Positions 14,132 through 20,928 of a DNA stretch of 20,928 bases are shown here, one piece after another; the first letter of the stretch is position 1, and each line of letters begins with the position of its first letter. The position numbers and the translations under genes were made by a program. The stretch lies in contig JAFGKO010000062.1 of NCBI GenBank assembly GCA_016928525.1, positions 1-20,928 on the forward strand, given 5' to 3'. The notes below the pieces were generated by a model. That model ran no database searches. It saw only the letters and a program-made list of their open reading frames with translations, and had not been told where the DNA came from. This DNA is from Anaerolineales bacterium (GTDB taxonomy: Bacteria; Chloroflexota; Anaerolineae; Anaerolineales; Villigracilaceae).

Positions 14132-15314
14132 CTTTCCTGGCTTTGGCAATTCGCCTAAGCAGCTTTGCCGTTTGCGGGCTTATGGGGTTAGCCTGAATGA
14201 TTTCATTGGCAGTTTTTAGGCGCTGTCCGGCCGCCTGGTTGTCGTCAAGAATTTTATAGGTCTTTGCCAGGGCGATCAATGTGTTCGCCCGAGACTGCCA
14301 CTCATTAGTTTGTTCCCAGTATTGAACGGCTTGCTCGTAATAAAAGCGGGCGACTTTCCAGTTCCCCTTCGCTTGAGCAAGATCGCCCTGGTGGGTAGCC
14401 AGACGGGCGCGCAATGTGAAATCCGCGGAATTGCGCAGGGCTGGTTTGTCAGCGCGCTGCAAGAAATATCCTGCCAGATTGCAGTCGCCGGTTTTTAGGT
14501 GGATTTGGCCGCGTAAAATGTCCAATTTGATCCGATCTAAACTTTCCGCGGCATGATCTAACAGTTGACTGGCCTTGATGCAGTTTTTTAAGGCGTGTTT
14601 GTATTGACCGAGTTCGTTCTGCGTCATTGCCAGGTTGTGCAATGCTTGCGCATGGCGTTGCGTATCTCCGGTTTTCTTGCGTATAGTCACGACGCGTTTC
14701 CAATATCTCTTCGCACTTTTATACTCGCCCTGCGTATGTGCTAACATGCCGAGTACATTGAGGCAGGCCGCAACTTGCTCTGAATTAAGGCCTTCCTGCT
14801 TTAATAGCGCTAACACCGATTCCCCGTAGTTCTTCGCCTGGGCATATGCTGAGATATGCCAGTAAGTTTGGCAGAGACCCAATTGAATGCTGCCTATGAG
14901 GTAGGGATCGGCCACAGTGCATGCCAGCGTTTCCGCCTGGTGAAAGTAATTTAGAGCGGTTTGATATTGGCGAGCGGATAGATTCAAGGCACCCAGTTGA
15001 TTGAGAAGCTGGCAGTGTGCGCCTGGACTGCCGTCCGTAAAGTTTTCGGCTACCCAGATCAAAAGCCCAATCCAGGAATACCAGCTAGTGCGGGCTTCGA
15101 TCAAAGGGAAGGCGGCTGGTATAAGCTTCAGGGCTTGTGATCGGGTGGCCGTAAGCTGTAAGCCAAATTCTACAGCGCGTAAAATGGTATCGTGTTCCCG
15201 TAATTGGCTTTCCGAGGGGCTATCCCCGCTTTGGAGGAACGCCAGCCAGTAATCCAGATTGTTGGCGACTGTTTGAGCAAAGACTTGCGACCAGGGGGTG
15301 TTTATTTCGGCCAT
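14118..15314 (-). CDS. TPR-repeat protein, partner of the upstream NB-ARC ATPase
   Basis: 398 residues, all alpha-helical in appearance. From about residue 100 to 385 there are six or seven tetratricopeptide repeats, for example AACLNVLGMLAHTQGEYKSA, QALHNLAMTQNELGQYKHA and LATHQGDLAQAKGNWKVA. The first 95 residues (NNLDYWLAFLQSG) resemble the linker that follows the winged-helix part in single-chain NB-ARC/TPR STAND proteins. No signal or membrane segment. ATG 15314 lies inside the ATPase gene, overlapping its end by 13 bases in the -1 register, with only a weak ribosome site, so reinitiation after the ATPase stop is likely. It would act as the sensor arm of a split STAND switch. What it senses is unknown. 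Confidence 0.87.
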   Translation of the reverse strand: MAEINTPWSQVFAQTVANNLDYWLAFLQSGDSPSESQLREHDTILRAVEFGLQLTATRSQALKLIPAAFPLIEARTSWYSWIGLLIWVAENFTDGSPGAHCQLLNQLGALNLSARQYQTALNYFHQAETLACTVADPYLIGSIQLGLCQTYWHISAYAQAKNYGESVLALLKQEGLNSEQVAACLNVLGMLAHTQGEYKSAKRYWKRVVTIRKKTGDTQRHAQALHNLAMTQNELGQYKHALKNCIKASQLLDHAAESLDRIKLDILRGQIHLKTGDCNLAGYFLQRADKPALRNSADFTLRARLATHQGDLAQAKGNWKVARFYYEQAVQYWEQTNEWQSRANTLIALAKTYKILDDNQAAGQRLKTANEIIQANPISPQTAKLLRRIAKARKVIAS

Positions 15315-16852
15315 TGGATAATATCCGTTTTCAAGAAAGTCTCCGTTAACTGATGGATGCCATAACGCCGGGCATCGAGTGTGCCGCGCATTTCGAGCAG
15401 CGAGCGTTTGAATAATTCCTCGATTGCGCTATGAATTTCGGCATCGGTGAGTTTACTTAGCGTCTGGATATGTTCCAGGGTAGTGCCGTCCGGGGGAGCG
15501 AGGGGCATGCGCAGCAAAAAAGATTGTGCCTGCTGGCTTAGCATATCCCAGGCGTTTGAATAGATGTGATGGTACATCGCTTCGATATCGCCGGGACGGC
15601 TGTGAGTAAGATCGCTGAGTACGCTGGAAAGAGGCAACACGTCTAAAAGCCCGATAGCCAGCTTGAGCGCCAGGGGGTTGCCCCCGATGATGCCATAGAT
15701 TTTGTCTGCATGGGCTTTGATTTCGGGCAGCATTGTTTCTAGTCCGATTTGGGTGGCTTGGTGACACATCAAGGTGGTGGCATGTTCCAACTTGATCTCG
15801 TTGAGCGTGTGTAGGAAAATTTCTTGTGTGCGTGGCGGCCTGACCCTGGAGGTCAATAGGAACTTACTAGGGGTAGAAAGATCGATGATGCGCTGGAGCA
15901 ATGCCGGGTTATTTAGTTCGTCATCCAAGTTGTCAATCAAGATCAAGTGCGGGCTGGATTTGAGCTTCTGGCGGATGAGAGCCAATCGTTCGTGGGCTTG
16001 AATGCCACTGGGTAGAAGGTGATCTGATAGGTCAGTAATTAATTCACTTTCCCCGAAAATATGCTGGCGTTTGCTTTTCGGATGGTAACTTGTGTTGATG
16101 CGCAGCCAGAGAATATCCGCGAAGTGGAAATCGGTAACGATTATCCGAACGACAAAATCTACCAGGCTGGTTTTACCGATGCCGCCCAGGCCAACCACCG
16201 CAAGTACATCCGGTGCATCGGGTGATGTCAACTGCCTGCTGAGTTGTTCGATTTCCGAATCGATGCCAAATAATTGTGAATAACTTTGTGGCGGGAAGCG
16301 TGCGAACAGGTTTTGAGCAAGTTGCTCACGTATGTAAGCTTCCCGCTCGTAGATGATTTGTGCCAGTTCTTCGATAGCAGCCCGCTGCTGGCGGTTAACC
16401 TGATCCACACTAAGATTCAGGTGATGGGCGAGGTTCATCGCGGTTTTGTTTTGGATGAAGCGGCGCGATATAATTTCCGCCCTGGTCGGATTCCAGCCCG
16501 CGAGCGTCTGGATGGCTGTCTCCAGCAGGTCTTTCACATTTTGATTGGATTGATCGGCGGGAGCAGGCTCGGTTGCTTTGCATATGCAGAGTTCATGAAG
16601 CATGTTTTTGGGTGGCAAATGTCCTGCTTGGATGGCGCGCAAAGCTGCCTTGGTTGCTGTTGTAATGGTATCAATATTGAATTTGTCGTTTGTATACACG
16701 CCCCAGGTTCCCCTGTTCTGAATTTTGATAATTGCATAATTATATTCTATCCGCAGAGGATTGTGTATTTGGTCAGGAAAATGGTTGTTGCAACCAAACG
16801 ATTGGCCTTTATAAAAAGCGAGAAGGGCTTTATAATTGGCATAATCTAGCAT
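15302..16852 (-). CDS. HTH and NB-ARC STAND ATPase
   Basis: 516 residues from ATG 16852; TTG 16864 would add four, and neither has a clear ribosome site. Order: an N-terminal domain I do not recognise (about 1-95), a sigma-70-region-4/LuxR-like HTH (about 120-165, RAEIISRRFIQNK then MNLAHHLNLSVDQVNRQQRAAIEELA), and an NB-ARC NTPase from about 190. NB-ARC motifs are all present: P-loop GLGGIGKTS (221-229), Walker B LILIDNLDD (303-311), sensor FLLTSR (331-336) and the GGNPLAL motif (390-396). A winged helix fills about 425-510. Such STAND proteins are ATP-gated switches that oligomerise on ligand binding; the HTH suggests a transcriptional output. The usual C-terminal sensor repeats are encoded by the overlapping next gene. 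Divergent from tatA with only 36 bases between starts. Confidence 0.85.
   Translation of the reverse strand: MLDYANYKALLAFYKGQSFGCNNHFPDQIHNPLRIEYNYAIIKIQNRGTWGVYTNDKFNIDTITTATKAALRAIQAGHLPPKNMLHELCICKATEPAPADQSNQNVKDLLETAIQTLAGWNPTRAEIISRRFIQNKTAMNLAHHLNLSVDQVNRQQRAAIEELAQIIYEREAYIREQLAQNLFARFPPQSYSQLFGIDSEIEQLSRQLTSPDAPDVLAVVGLGGIGKTSLVDFVVRIIVTDFHFADILWLRINTSYHPKSKRQHIFGESELITDLSDHLLPSGIQAHERLALIRQKLKSSPHLILIDNLDDELNNPALLQRIIDLSTPSKFLLTSRVRPPRTQEIFLHTLNEIKLEHATTLMCHQATQIGLETMLPEIKAHADKIYGIIGGNPLALKLAIGLLDVLPLSSVLSDLTHSRPGDIEAMYHHIYSNAWDMLSQQAQSFLLRMPLAPPDGTTLEHIQTLSKLTDAEIHSAIEELFKRSLLEMRGTLDARRYGIHQLTETFLKTDIIQWPK
16831..16845 (+). promoter_or_regulatory. Possible tatA promoter inside the STAND coding region
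   Basis: TATAAT (16831-16836) and, after TGG, CATAAT (16840-16845) are both fair -10 boxes 45-60 bases upstream of the tatA ATG. No convincing -35 box lies at the right distance. The sequence also encodes the N-terminus of the STAND ATPase on the other strand. Confidence 0.35.
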
Positions 16853-16888
16853 GGCACAATGCAATGGAAGTTATTTAAGGAGTAGAAA

Positions 16889-17071
16889 ATGAATCTCGGA
16901 TTGCCAGAAATTCTTGGAATTCTTTTAGTTGTAATTATTCTGTTTGGGGTGGGCAGAATTTCGAAGATTGGTGGGGAGTTGGGGAGTGGTATTCGTGAGT
17001 TCCGCAATGCCGTGAAAGACCCGGATGCCGAAGAAGAGAAAGAAGAAGAAAAGGAATCTGGCGAAGAATAA
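16889..17071 (+). CDS. tatA: Sec-independent protein translocase subunit TatA/E
   Basis: 60 residues. Short N-terminus, one membrane helix (about 5-21, PEILGILLVVIILFGVG), the Phe-Gly hinge, then an amphipathic helix RISKIGGELGSGIREFRNAV (23-42). This is the TatA/E layout. The tail (45-60) is almost all Glu, Asp and Lys. TatA oligomers form the passage for folded proteins with twin-arginine signals, together with TatC. AAGGAG lies six bases before the ATG. No tatB or tatC is nearby, so the partners are encoded elsewhere. Followed by a strong terminator, so it is a single-gene unit, divergent from the STAND pair. Confidence 0.92.
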   Translation: MNLGLPEILGILLVVIILFGVGRISKIGGELGSGIREFRNAVKDPDAEEEKEEEKESGEE

Positions 17072-17137
17072 ATTCTTCGTGTCGATCAAAAAACAAGGGG
17101 AATAATTTGTATTCTTTTTGCTGAATGAAATAAATGA

Positions 17138-17167
17138 ACGGGCGGGAGCAAAACTCCCGCCCGTTTT
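17138..17167. terminator. Strong terminator between tatA and the flavoprotein gene
   Basis: ACGGGCGGGAG (17138-17148) pairs perfectly over 11 bases with CTCCCGCCCGT (17154-17164) around CAAAA, then TTTTGGTTT. T-rich sequence on the other strand (TTCATTTATTT) lets it serve the convergent minus-strand operon too. Confidence 0.85.
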
Positions 17168-17201
17168 GGTTTAACCGTAAGGCAGTCTTTTTGTATCTGT
17201 A

Positions 17202-18200
17202 CTAGGCGAGTTTGAAATCGCTCAATACTTTCATGTAGTTGGCCCGTTCGAAGGCGGAAGGTTCGCCGACGGAGACCTGGGCCATACTGCCGGTCATCTG
17301 CTCGATGGATTCGTATTCGTGCTCTTCCATCCAGGCGTTGAGGTCTGTCAGAATTTCAGCGACGCGACCGACGCCGTTCTTGAGCAATTCGGATGCCATC
17401 ATCGAAACATTGGCGCCAGCCATAGTGGCTTTGAGTACCCCCTCTACGCCGTGTACGCCGGAGGTCAACGCGAAGTCAACATCCACTTTACCGTACAGGA
17501 CGGCAATCCATCGCAGCGGCAAGCGCAACTCATCGGGAGTGCTCAAAACCAGATTGGGGACCACTTCCAGTTCTTCCAGATCGAAATCAGGTTGGTAGAA
17601 GCGGTTGAATAACACCAAAGCGTCCGCCCCAGCATCTGCCAGACGGGCCACGATGTTGGGGATAGAAGTGAAGAATGGACTGAGCTTGACGGCCAGCGGC
17701 ACGTTCAGGCTGCTACTCACGTTCTGCACCAGATTGATGTAGCCTTCTTCCAGGTCAGCGGCGGTCTGGTCGGGGTCGCTCGGCATGCTGTACATATTGA
17801 GTTCGACCGCGTCCGCACCGGCTGCTTCCATTTTCTGGGCGTATTCGATCCATTTGCCGGTGGTGACACCGTTCAGGCTGGCGATCACGGGGATGCTGAC
17901 GGCGTCTTTGAGGGCCTTGATCTGATCCAGATATTTTTCCGGGCCGATGTTGTAGCGCCCGTAATTGGGAACATAACTCAAAGCTTCGGCGTAGAATTCA
18001 GTGCCGTAATCCAGATGATGATCGAGCGCCAGACTCTCTTTAATGATCTGTTCCTCGAACAGTGAGTACATTACCACCGCAGCGACACCGGCTTCTTCAA
18101 GCTTTTTAACTGTAGCTACGTTTTCCGAGAGCGGTGAAGCAGAGGCCACCAACGGGTTCTTCAATTCTAAACCCAGGTACTTTGTTTTCAAGTCAACCAT
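17202..18200 (-). CDS. Dihydroorotate-dehydrogenase-like flavoprotein
   Basis: 332 residues with a TIM-barrel FMN fold. Features of the family are [14 protein letters not shown] (10-23), IPVIASLNG (103-111), the GADAVELN strand (128-135), VKLSP with Lys172, and a C-terminal phosphate site around [18 protein letters not shown]. The true enzymes have N-x-S-C/S-P-N at the active-site loop; here it is NMYSMPSD (135-142), so Ser138 would take the catalytic position but the loop differs. The group of paralogues next to pyruvate:ferredoxin oxidoreductase is known as dihydroorotate dehydrogenase-like, with no settled function. AAGGA lies upstream of ATG 18200. It begins 51 bases after nifJ, so the two form an operon; an electron-transfer or quality role next to NifJ is more likely than pyrimidine synthesis. 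Confidence 0.85.
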   Translation of the reverse strand: MVDLKTKYLGLELKNPLVASASPLSENVATVKKLEEAGVAAVVMYSLFEEQIIKESLALDHHLDYGTEFYAEALSYVPNYGRYNIGPEKYLDQIKALKDAVSIPVIASLNGVTTGKWIEYAQKMEAAGADAVELNMYSMPSDPDQTAADLEEGYINLVQNVSSSLNVPLAVKLSPFFTSIPNIVARLADAGADALVLFNRFYQPDFDLEELEVVPNLVLSTPDELRLPLRWIAVLYGKVDVDFALTSGVHGVEGVLKATMAGANVSMMASELLKNGVGRVAEILTDLNAWMEEHEYESIEQMTGSMAQVSVGEPSAFERANYMKVLSDFKLA

Positions 18201-18242
18201 GTGATTTTCCTTTCACCCATAATCCTTCCAGGAAGGAGCAGG

Positions 18243-18263
18243 GCAGAGGCCTTAGGCCTCTGC
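18243..18263 (-). repeat. Perfect hairpin with the nifJ stop codon as its loop
   Basis: GCAGAGGCC and GGCCTCTGC are perfect 9-base arms around a 3-base loop that is exactly the TAA stop of nifJ (18252-18254). No T-tract follows, so it does not look like an ordinary terminator. It lies between nifJ and the downstream flavoprotein gene. Confidence 0.6.
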
Positions 18264-20928
18264 GTCGTCTCCGTTCGAAGTTTCACGTTCGTAGTGGATG
18301 TCGGCCATCTGTTGGTATAGGTTCCAGCGGCCTTTGACATCAGACTTCGCCAGTTTCATCAACTTTTCGGCACGCTCTTCGTCGTACTGTAGAAGCACGC
18401 TATAGCGAGTTTCATTGTAGGCGTAATCCTCCATGGATACTTTTGGATCGCGCGAGTCAATCTGGAGCGGATTCTTGCCTTCCTTGACCAGGTCGGGGTT
18501 GTAGCGGTAGAGTGGCCAATGGCCGGACTTGACGGCCAGGTCTTGTTGTTCGAGACCTTTGCGCAGGTCGAAGCCGTGGGAGATGCAGTGGCTGTAGGCG
18601 ATGATCAGGGACGGGCCGTCATAAGCTTCTGCTTCGATGAAGGCCTTCAGGGTCTGGGCATCGCTGGCACCCATTGCTACTCGGGCGACGTAAATATAGC
18701 CGTACGCCATGGCGATCATGCCGAGGTCTTTCTTGGGCATGTCCTTGCCCTTGAAAGCGAACTTGGCGGTTGCGGCACGCGGGGTAGCCTTGGAGGCTTG
18801 CCCGCCGGTGTTGGAGTAGACTTCGGTGTCCATGACGAGTATGTTCACGTTGCGGCCGGAAGCCAGCACGTGATCGAGACCGCCGTAGCCGATATCGTAA
18901 GCCCAACCGTCACCACCGAGGATCCACATGCTCTTCTTGGAGAGCTGGTCGGCCAGGCTGAGTAAGTCTTTGGCCTGGGGCGAGTCCAGTTTGGCAAGCT
19001 TGTCTTTTAGTTCAACTATGCGGACGCGCTGGGCATTGATCCCGGCTTCTGTGGTCTGGTCGGCATCGAATAGGGCGGTTGCCAACTCGCCGCCAATTTG
19101 ATCCTTGAGGGCCATAACCAGTTCGCGGGCGTATTCGTTCTGTTTGTCGAGGGTCAGGCGCATGCCCAAACCGAATTCGGCGTTATCCTCGAACAAGGAG
19201 TTGTTCCAGGTAGGGCCGCGGCCATTTTCGTCCTGTGCCCACGGGGTGGTCGGCAGGTTGCCGCCGTAGATGGAGGAGCAACCGGTAGCATTGGCGATCA
19301 CGGCGCGGTCGCCGAAGAGCTGGCTGAGCAGTTTGACATATGGTGTCTCACCGCATCCGGCGCAGGCTCCGGAGAATTCGAACAGTGGGCGCAGCAATTG
19401 GGCGTTCTTGACTGTGCCCATCTTGAGGTCGTCACGGTTGACTTCGGGCAGGCTGAGGAAGTAATCCCAGTTGGCCCGTTCGCTTTCAACGATCGGCAAT
19501 TGGTCGCCCATGTTGATCGCCTTGCGACCCGCCTGGCTCTTGTCCTTGGCGGGGCAAACTTCCACGCACAACCCGCAGCCGGTGCAGTCTTCGGGCGCGA
19601 TCTGGATTGTGTAAGCCATGTCTGGGAATTCCTTGAAGCGAGCATCTTTGTGCTTGAAGGTTTCGGGGGCATCGGCCAGGTGTTTGTTATCGTAGACCTT
19701 ACCACGGACGACAGCGTGCGGACATACGAAAACGCACTTTCCGCACTGGATGCAAATGTCCGGTTCCCAGATTGGGATTTCCAAGGAAACATTGCGTTTT
19801 TCCCATTGCGTGGTGGCGGTGGGGTACACACCATCATTTGGCAGCATGCTGACGGGCAGATCGTCGCCTTTCTTGGCGATCATCTGGCCCAGAACGTCCT
19901 TGACGAACGAAGGAGCGGCTTCCGGAACTGCGGGCAGCATTTCGCTATCGCTGGTGGCTTTGTCGGGAACTTCGATCTCGAAGAGATAATCGAGCGCCAT
20001 GTCGACGGCGGCGTAGTTGCGCTGGACAACTTCTTCACCACGCTTGCCATAAGTCTTCTTGATGTATTCTTTGATCTTGGCAATCGCTTCGTCGCGGGGG
20101 AGGACACCGCTGATGGCAAAGAAGCAGGCCTGCAAAATGGTGTTGATGCGGCGACCCATACCGGTGTTCTTGGCAACTTCGTAGCCATCGACCATGTAGA
20201 ACTTGAGTTGCTTGTCGATGATCTCTTGTTGAACCTGCTTGGGCAGGTGATCCCAGACTTCGTCCGGCCCGTAGGGGCTGTTCATCAGGAACGTAGCGCC
20301 CTTCTGGGCAGATGCCAGCACATCGACCTTCTCGAGGAAGGGCGGGTGATGGCAGGCCACGAAGTTGGCTTTGCTGATCTGGTAAGTGGATTTGATGGGG
20401 TTGGGGCCGAAGCGCAGATGCGAAACGGTCATGGCGCCGGATTTCTTCGAGTCATACACGAAGTGGCCCTGCGCGTAGTTGTCGGTTTCCTCACCAATAA
20501 TCTTGATGGAGTTTTTGTTGGCACCTACGGTACCATCGGATCCCAGACCATAGAAGACGGCACGCACAGTGGCGGGGTCTTCGGTGGAGAATTCGGGGTC
20601 GTATTCGAGTGAGGTGTGGGTGACGTCGTCGATAATACCAATGGTGAAGTGATTCTTTGGTTTCTCATTACTCAGTTCGTCGAAGATGCTTTTGACCATG
20701 GCGGGGGTGAATTCTTTGGAAGAAAGACCATAGCGGCCGCCGACGATCTTAGGCATTTGGGCAAAGGGAGCGCCGCCGTTGTGCATAACTTCGTTTAGGG
20801 AGGTAACTACATCCAGGTACATCGGTTCGCCAGCGCTGCCGGGTTCCTTGGTGCGGTCGAGCACGGCGATGGACTTCACGGTCTTAGGCAGACTCTCGAT
20901 GAAAGCTTCTATGGAGAACGGACGATAC
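18252..20928 (-). CDS. nifJ: Pyruvate:ferredoxin (flavodoxin) oxidoreductase, 5' end outside window
   Basis: Oxidises pyruvate with CoA to acetyl-CoA and CO2, passing electrons to ferredoxin or flavodoxin. About 891 residues are visible; the frame is open to the window edge (reads YRPFSIEAFIESLPKT before the first internal GTG at 20879), and whole proteins have about 1,170-1,200 residues, so roughly 300 N-terminal residues are missing. Visible parts: end of the pyrimidine-side domain (LDRTKEPGSAGEP), the gamma domain (GLGSDGTVGANKNSI), the EKR region, and two 4Fe-4S motifs, CIQCGKCVFVCP (about 19719-19754) and CTGCGLCVEVCP (about 19557-19592). The C-terminal thiamine-diphosphate domain has the proximal cluster GACAGCGE, GDGWAYDIGYGGLDHVLASG and SNTGGQASKATP. 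Co-transcribed with the flavoprotein gene. Key enzyme linking glycolysis to the acetate operon in this window. Confidence 0.96.
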   Translation of the reverse strand, partial: YRPFSIEAFIESLPKTVKSIAVLDRTKEPGSAGEPMYLDVVTSLNEVMHNGGAPFAQMPKIVGGRYGLSSKEFTPAMVKSIFDELSNEKPKNHFTIGIIDDVTHTSLEYDPEFSTEDPATVRAVFYGLGSDGTVGANKNSIKIIGEETDNYAQGHFVYDSKKSGAMTVSHLRFGPNPIKSTYQISKANFVACHHPPFLEKVDVLASAQKGATFLMNSPYGPDEVWDHLPKQVQQEIIDKQLKFYMVDGYEVAKNTGMGRRINTILQACFFAISGVLPRDEAIAKIKEYIKKTYGKRGEEVVQRNYAAVDMALDYLFEIEVPDKATSDSEMLPAVPEAAPSFVKDVLGQMIAKKGDDLPVSMLPNDGVYPTATTQWEKRNVSLEIPIWEPDICIQCGKCVFVCPHAVVRGKVYDNKHLADAPETFKHKDARFKEFPDMAYTIQIAPEDCTGCGLCVEVCPAKDKSQAGRKAINMGDQLPIVESERANWDYFLSLPEVNRDDLKMGTVKNAQLLRPLFEFSGACAGCGETPYVKLLSQLFGDRAVIANATGCSSIYGGNLPTTPWAQDENGRGPTWNNSLFEDNAEFGLGMRLTLDKQNEYARELVMALKDQIGGELATALFDADQTTEAGINAQRVRIVELKDKLAKLDSPQAKDLLSLADQLSKKSMWILGGDGWAYDIGYGGLDHVLASGRNVNILVMDTEVYSNTGGQASKATPRAATAKFAFKGKDMPKKDLGMIAMAYGYIYVARVAMGASDAQTLKAFIEAEAYDGPSLIIAYSHCISHGFDLRKGLEQQDLAVKSGHWPLYRYNPDLVKEGKNPLQIDSRDPKVSMEDYAYNETRYSVLLQYDEERAEKLMKLAKSDVKGRWNLYQQMADIHYERETSNGDDAEA

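Noticed and set aside
15302..15314. Programmed -1 frameshift joining the ATPase and TPR frames
   Set aside because: The TPR frame is in the -1 register, but the overlap (CCGAAATAA) has no X-XXY-YYZ slippery heptamer and no obvious stimulatory hairpin; reinitiation at ATG 15314 is simpler.
16286..16849. 187-codon open frame on the plus strand opposite the STAND ATPase
   Set aside because: The minus strand carries the P-loop, Walker B and GxP motifs; the plus frame looks like a shadow.
14118..16864. Anti-phage (Avs-type) STAND defence system
   Set aside because: There is no nuclease, protease or other effector domain and no defence neighbours; the HTH suggests regulation instead. Not excluded, but unsupported.
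19098..20612. 504-codon open frame on the plus strand opposite nifJ
   Set aside because: It is the antisense shadow of a long, GC-rich, clearly recognised nifJ gene; its translation shows no family and no ribosome site.
1..20928. CRISPR arrays, tRNA genes, insertion sequences
   Set aside because: I looked for regularly spaced repeats, cloverleaf patterns and transposase motifs and found none.

Overview
The window looks like a chromosomal stretch of a fermentative, oxygen-tolerant anaerobe, most likely a Chloroflexota bacterium of the Anaerolineae type. This is inferred from the gene mix: ADP-forming acetyl-CoA synthetase, a BioD/DRTGG protein, single-chain pyruvate:ferredoxin oxidoreductase, cytochrome bd with CydDC, a HTH/NB-ARC STAND protein and a stand-alone glycogen-binding module. 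No rRNA marker is present. I see no insertion sequence, phage gene, tRNA or CRISPR array, and no gene-free stretch longer than 300 bases.

Layout. (1) 1-3568, minus strand: an acetate-branch operon in the order CBS-ACT regulator, ADP-forming acyl-CoA synthetase, phosphotransacetylase-like BioD/DRTGG protein (cut by the window start). A strong sigma-70-like promoter lies at 3662-3689. (2) 3569-4845, plus strand: a membrane-anchored rhodanese and a 97-residue CBM48 glycogen-binding protein, the latter behind a promoter and a terminator-like leader hairpin. (3) 4849-11543, plus strand: a respiratory cluster with a perfect CRP-type palindrome, an Fe-S-type Rrf2 regulator, cydA, cydB, a 186-base gap with three hairpins (the last a terminator), then cydD and cydC. 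(4) 11544-14131: an S1-domain RNA-binding protein (plus), a four-helix membrane protein with a disordered basic tail (minus), and a metallo-beta-lactamase-fold hydrolase (plus). The last two are divergent across a region rich in palindromes. (5) 14118-16852, minus strand: a STAND module split into a HTH/NB-ARC ATPase and an overlapping TPR protein, wedged between the hydrolase (3' ends overlap) and a divergent tatA. (6) 17202-20928, minus strand: nifJ (5' end outside the window) followed by a dihydroorotate-dehydrogenase-like flavoprotein.

How they fit together. NifJ makes acetyl-CoA from pyruvate, and the ADP-forming synthetase can convert acetyl-CoA to acetate with ATP gain, probably under control of the CBS-ACT protein. 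Cytochrome bd would scavenge oxygen that threatens NifJ and other Fe-S enzymes. Its control probably combines a CRP/FNR-family activator acting from outside the window with the local Rrf2 sensor. CydDC provides the thiol export needed for bd assembly.

The least explained items are the split STAND pair, the TCAAG-N3-CTTGA operators near 13390 and 13418, the leader hairpin or small RNA at 4353-4426, the triple-hairpin cydB-cydD gap, and the perfect hairpin whose loop is the nifJ stop codon.
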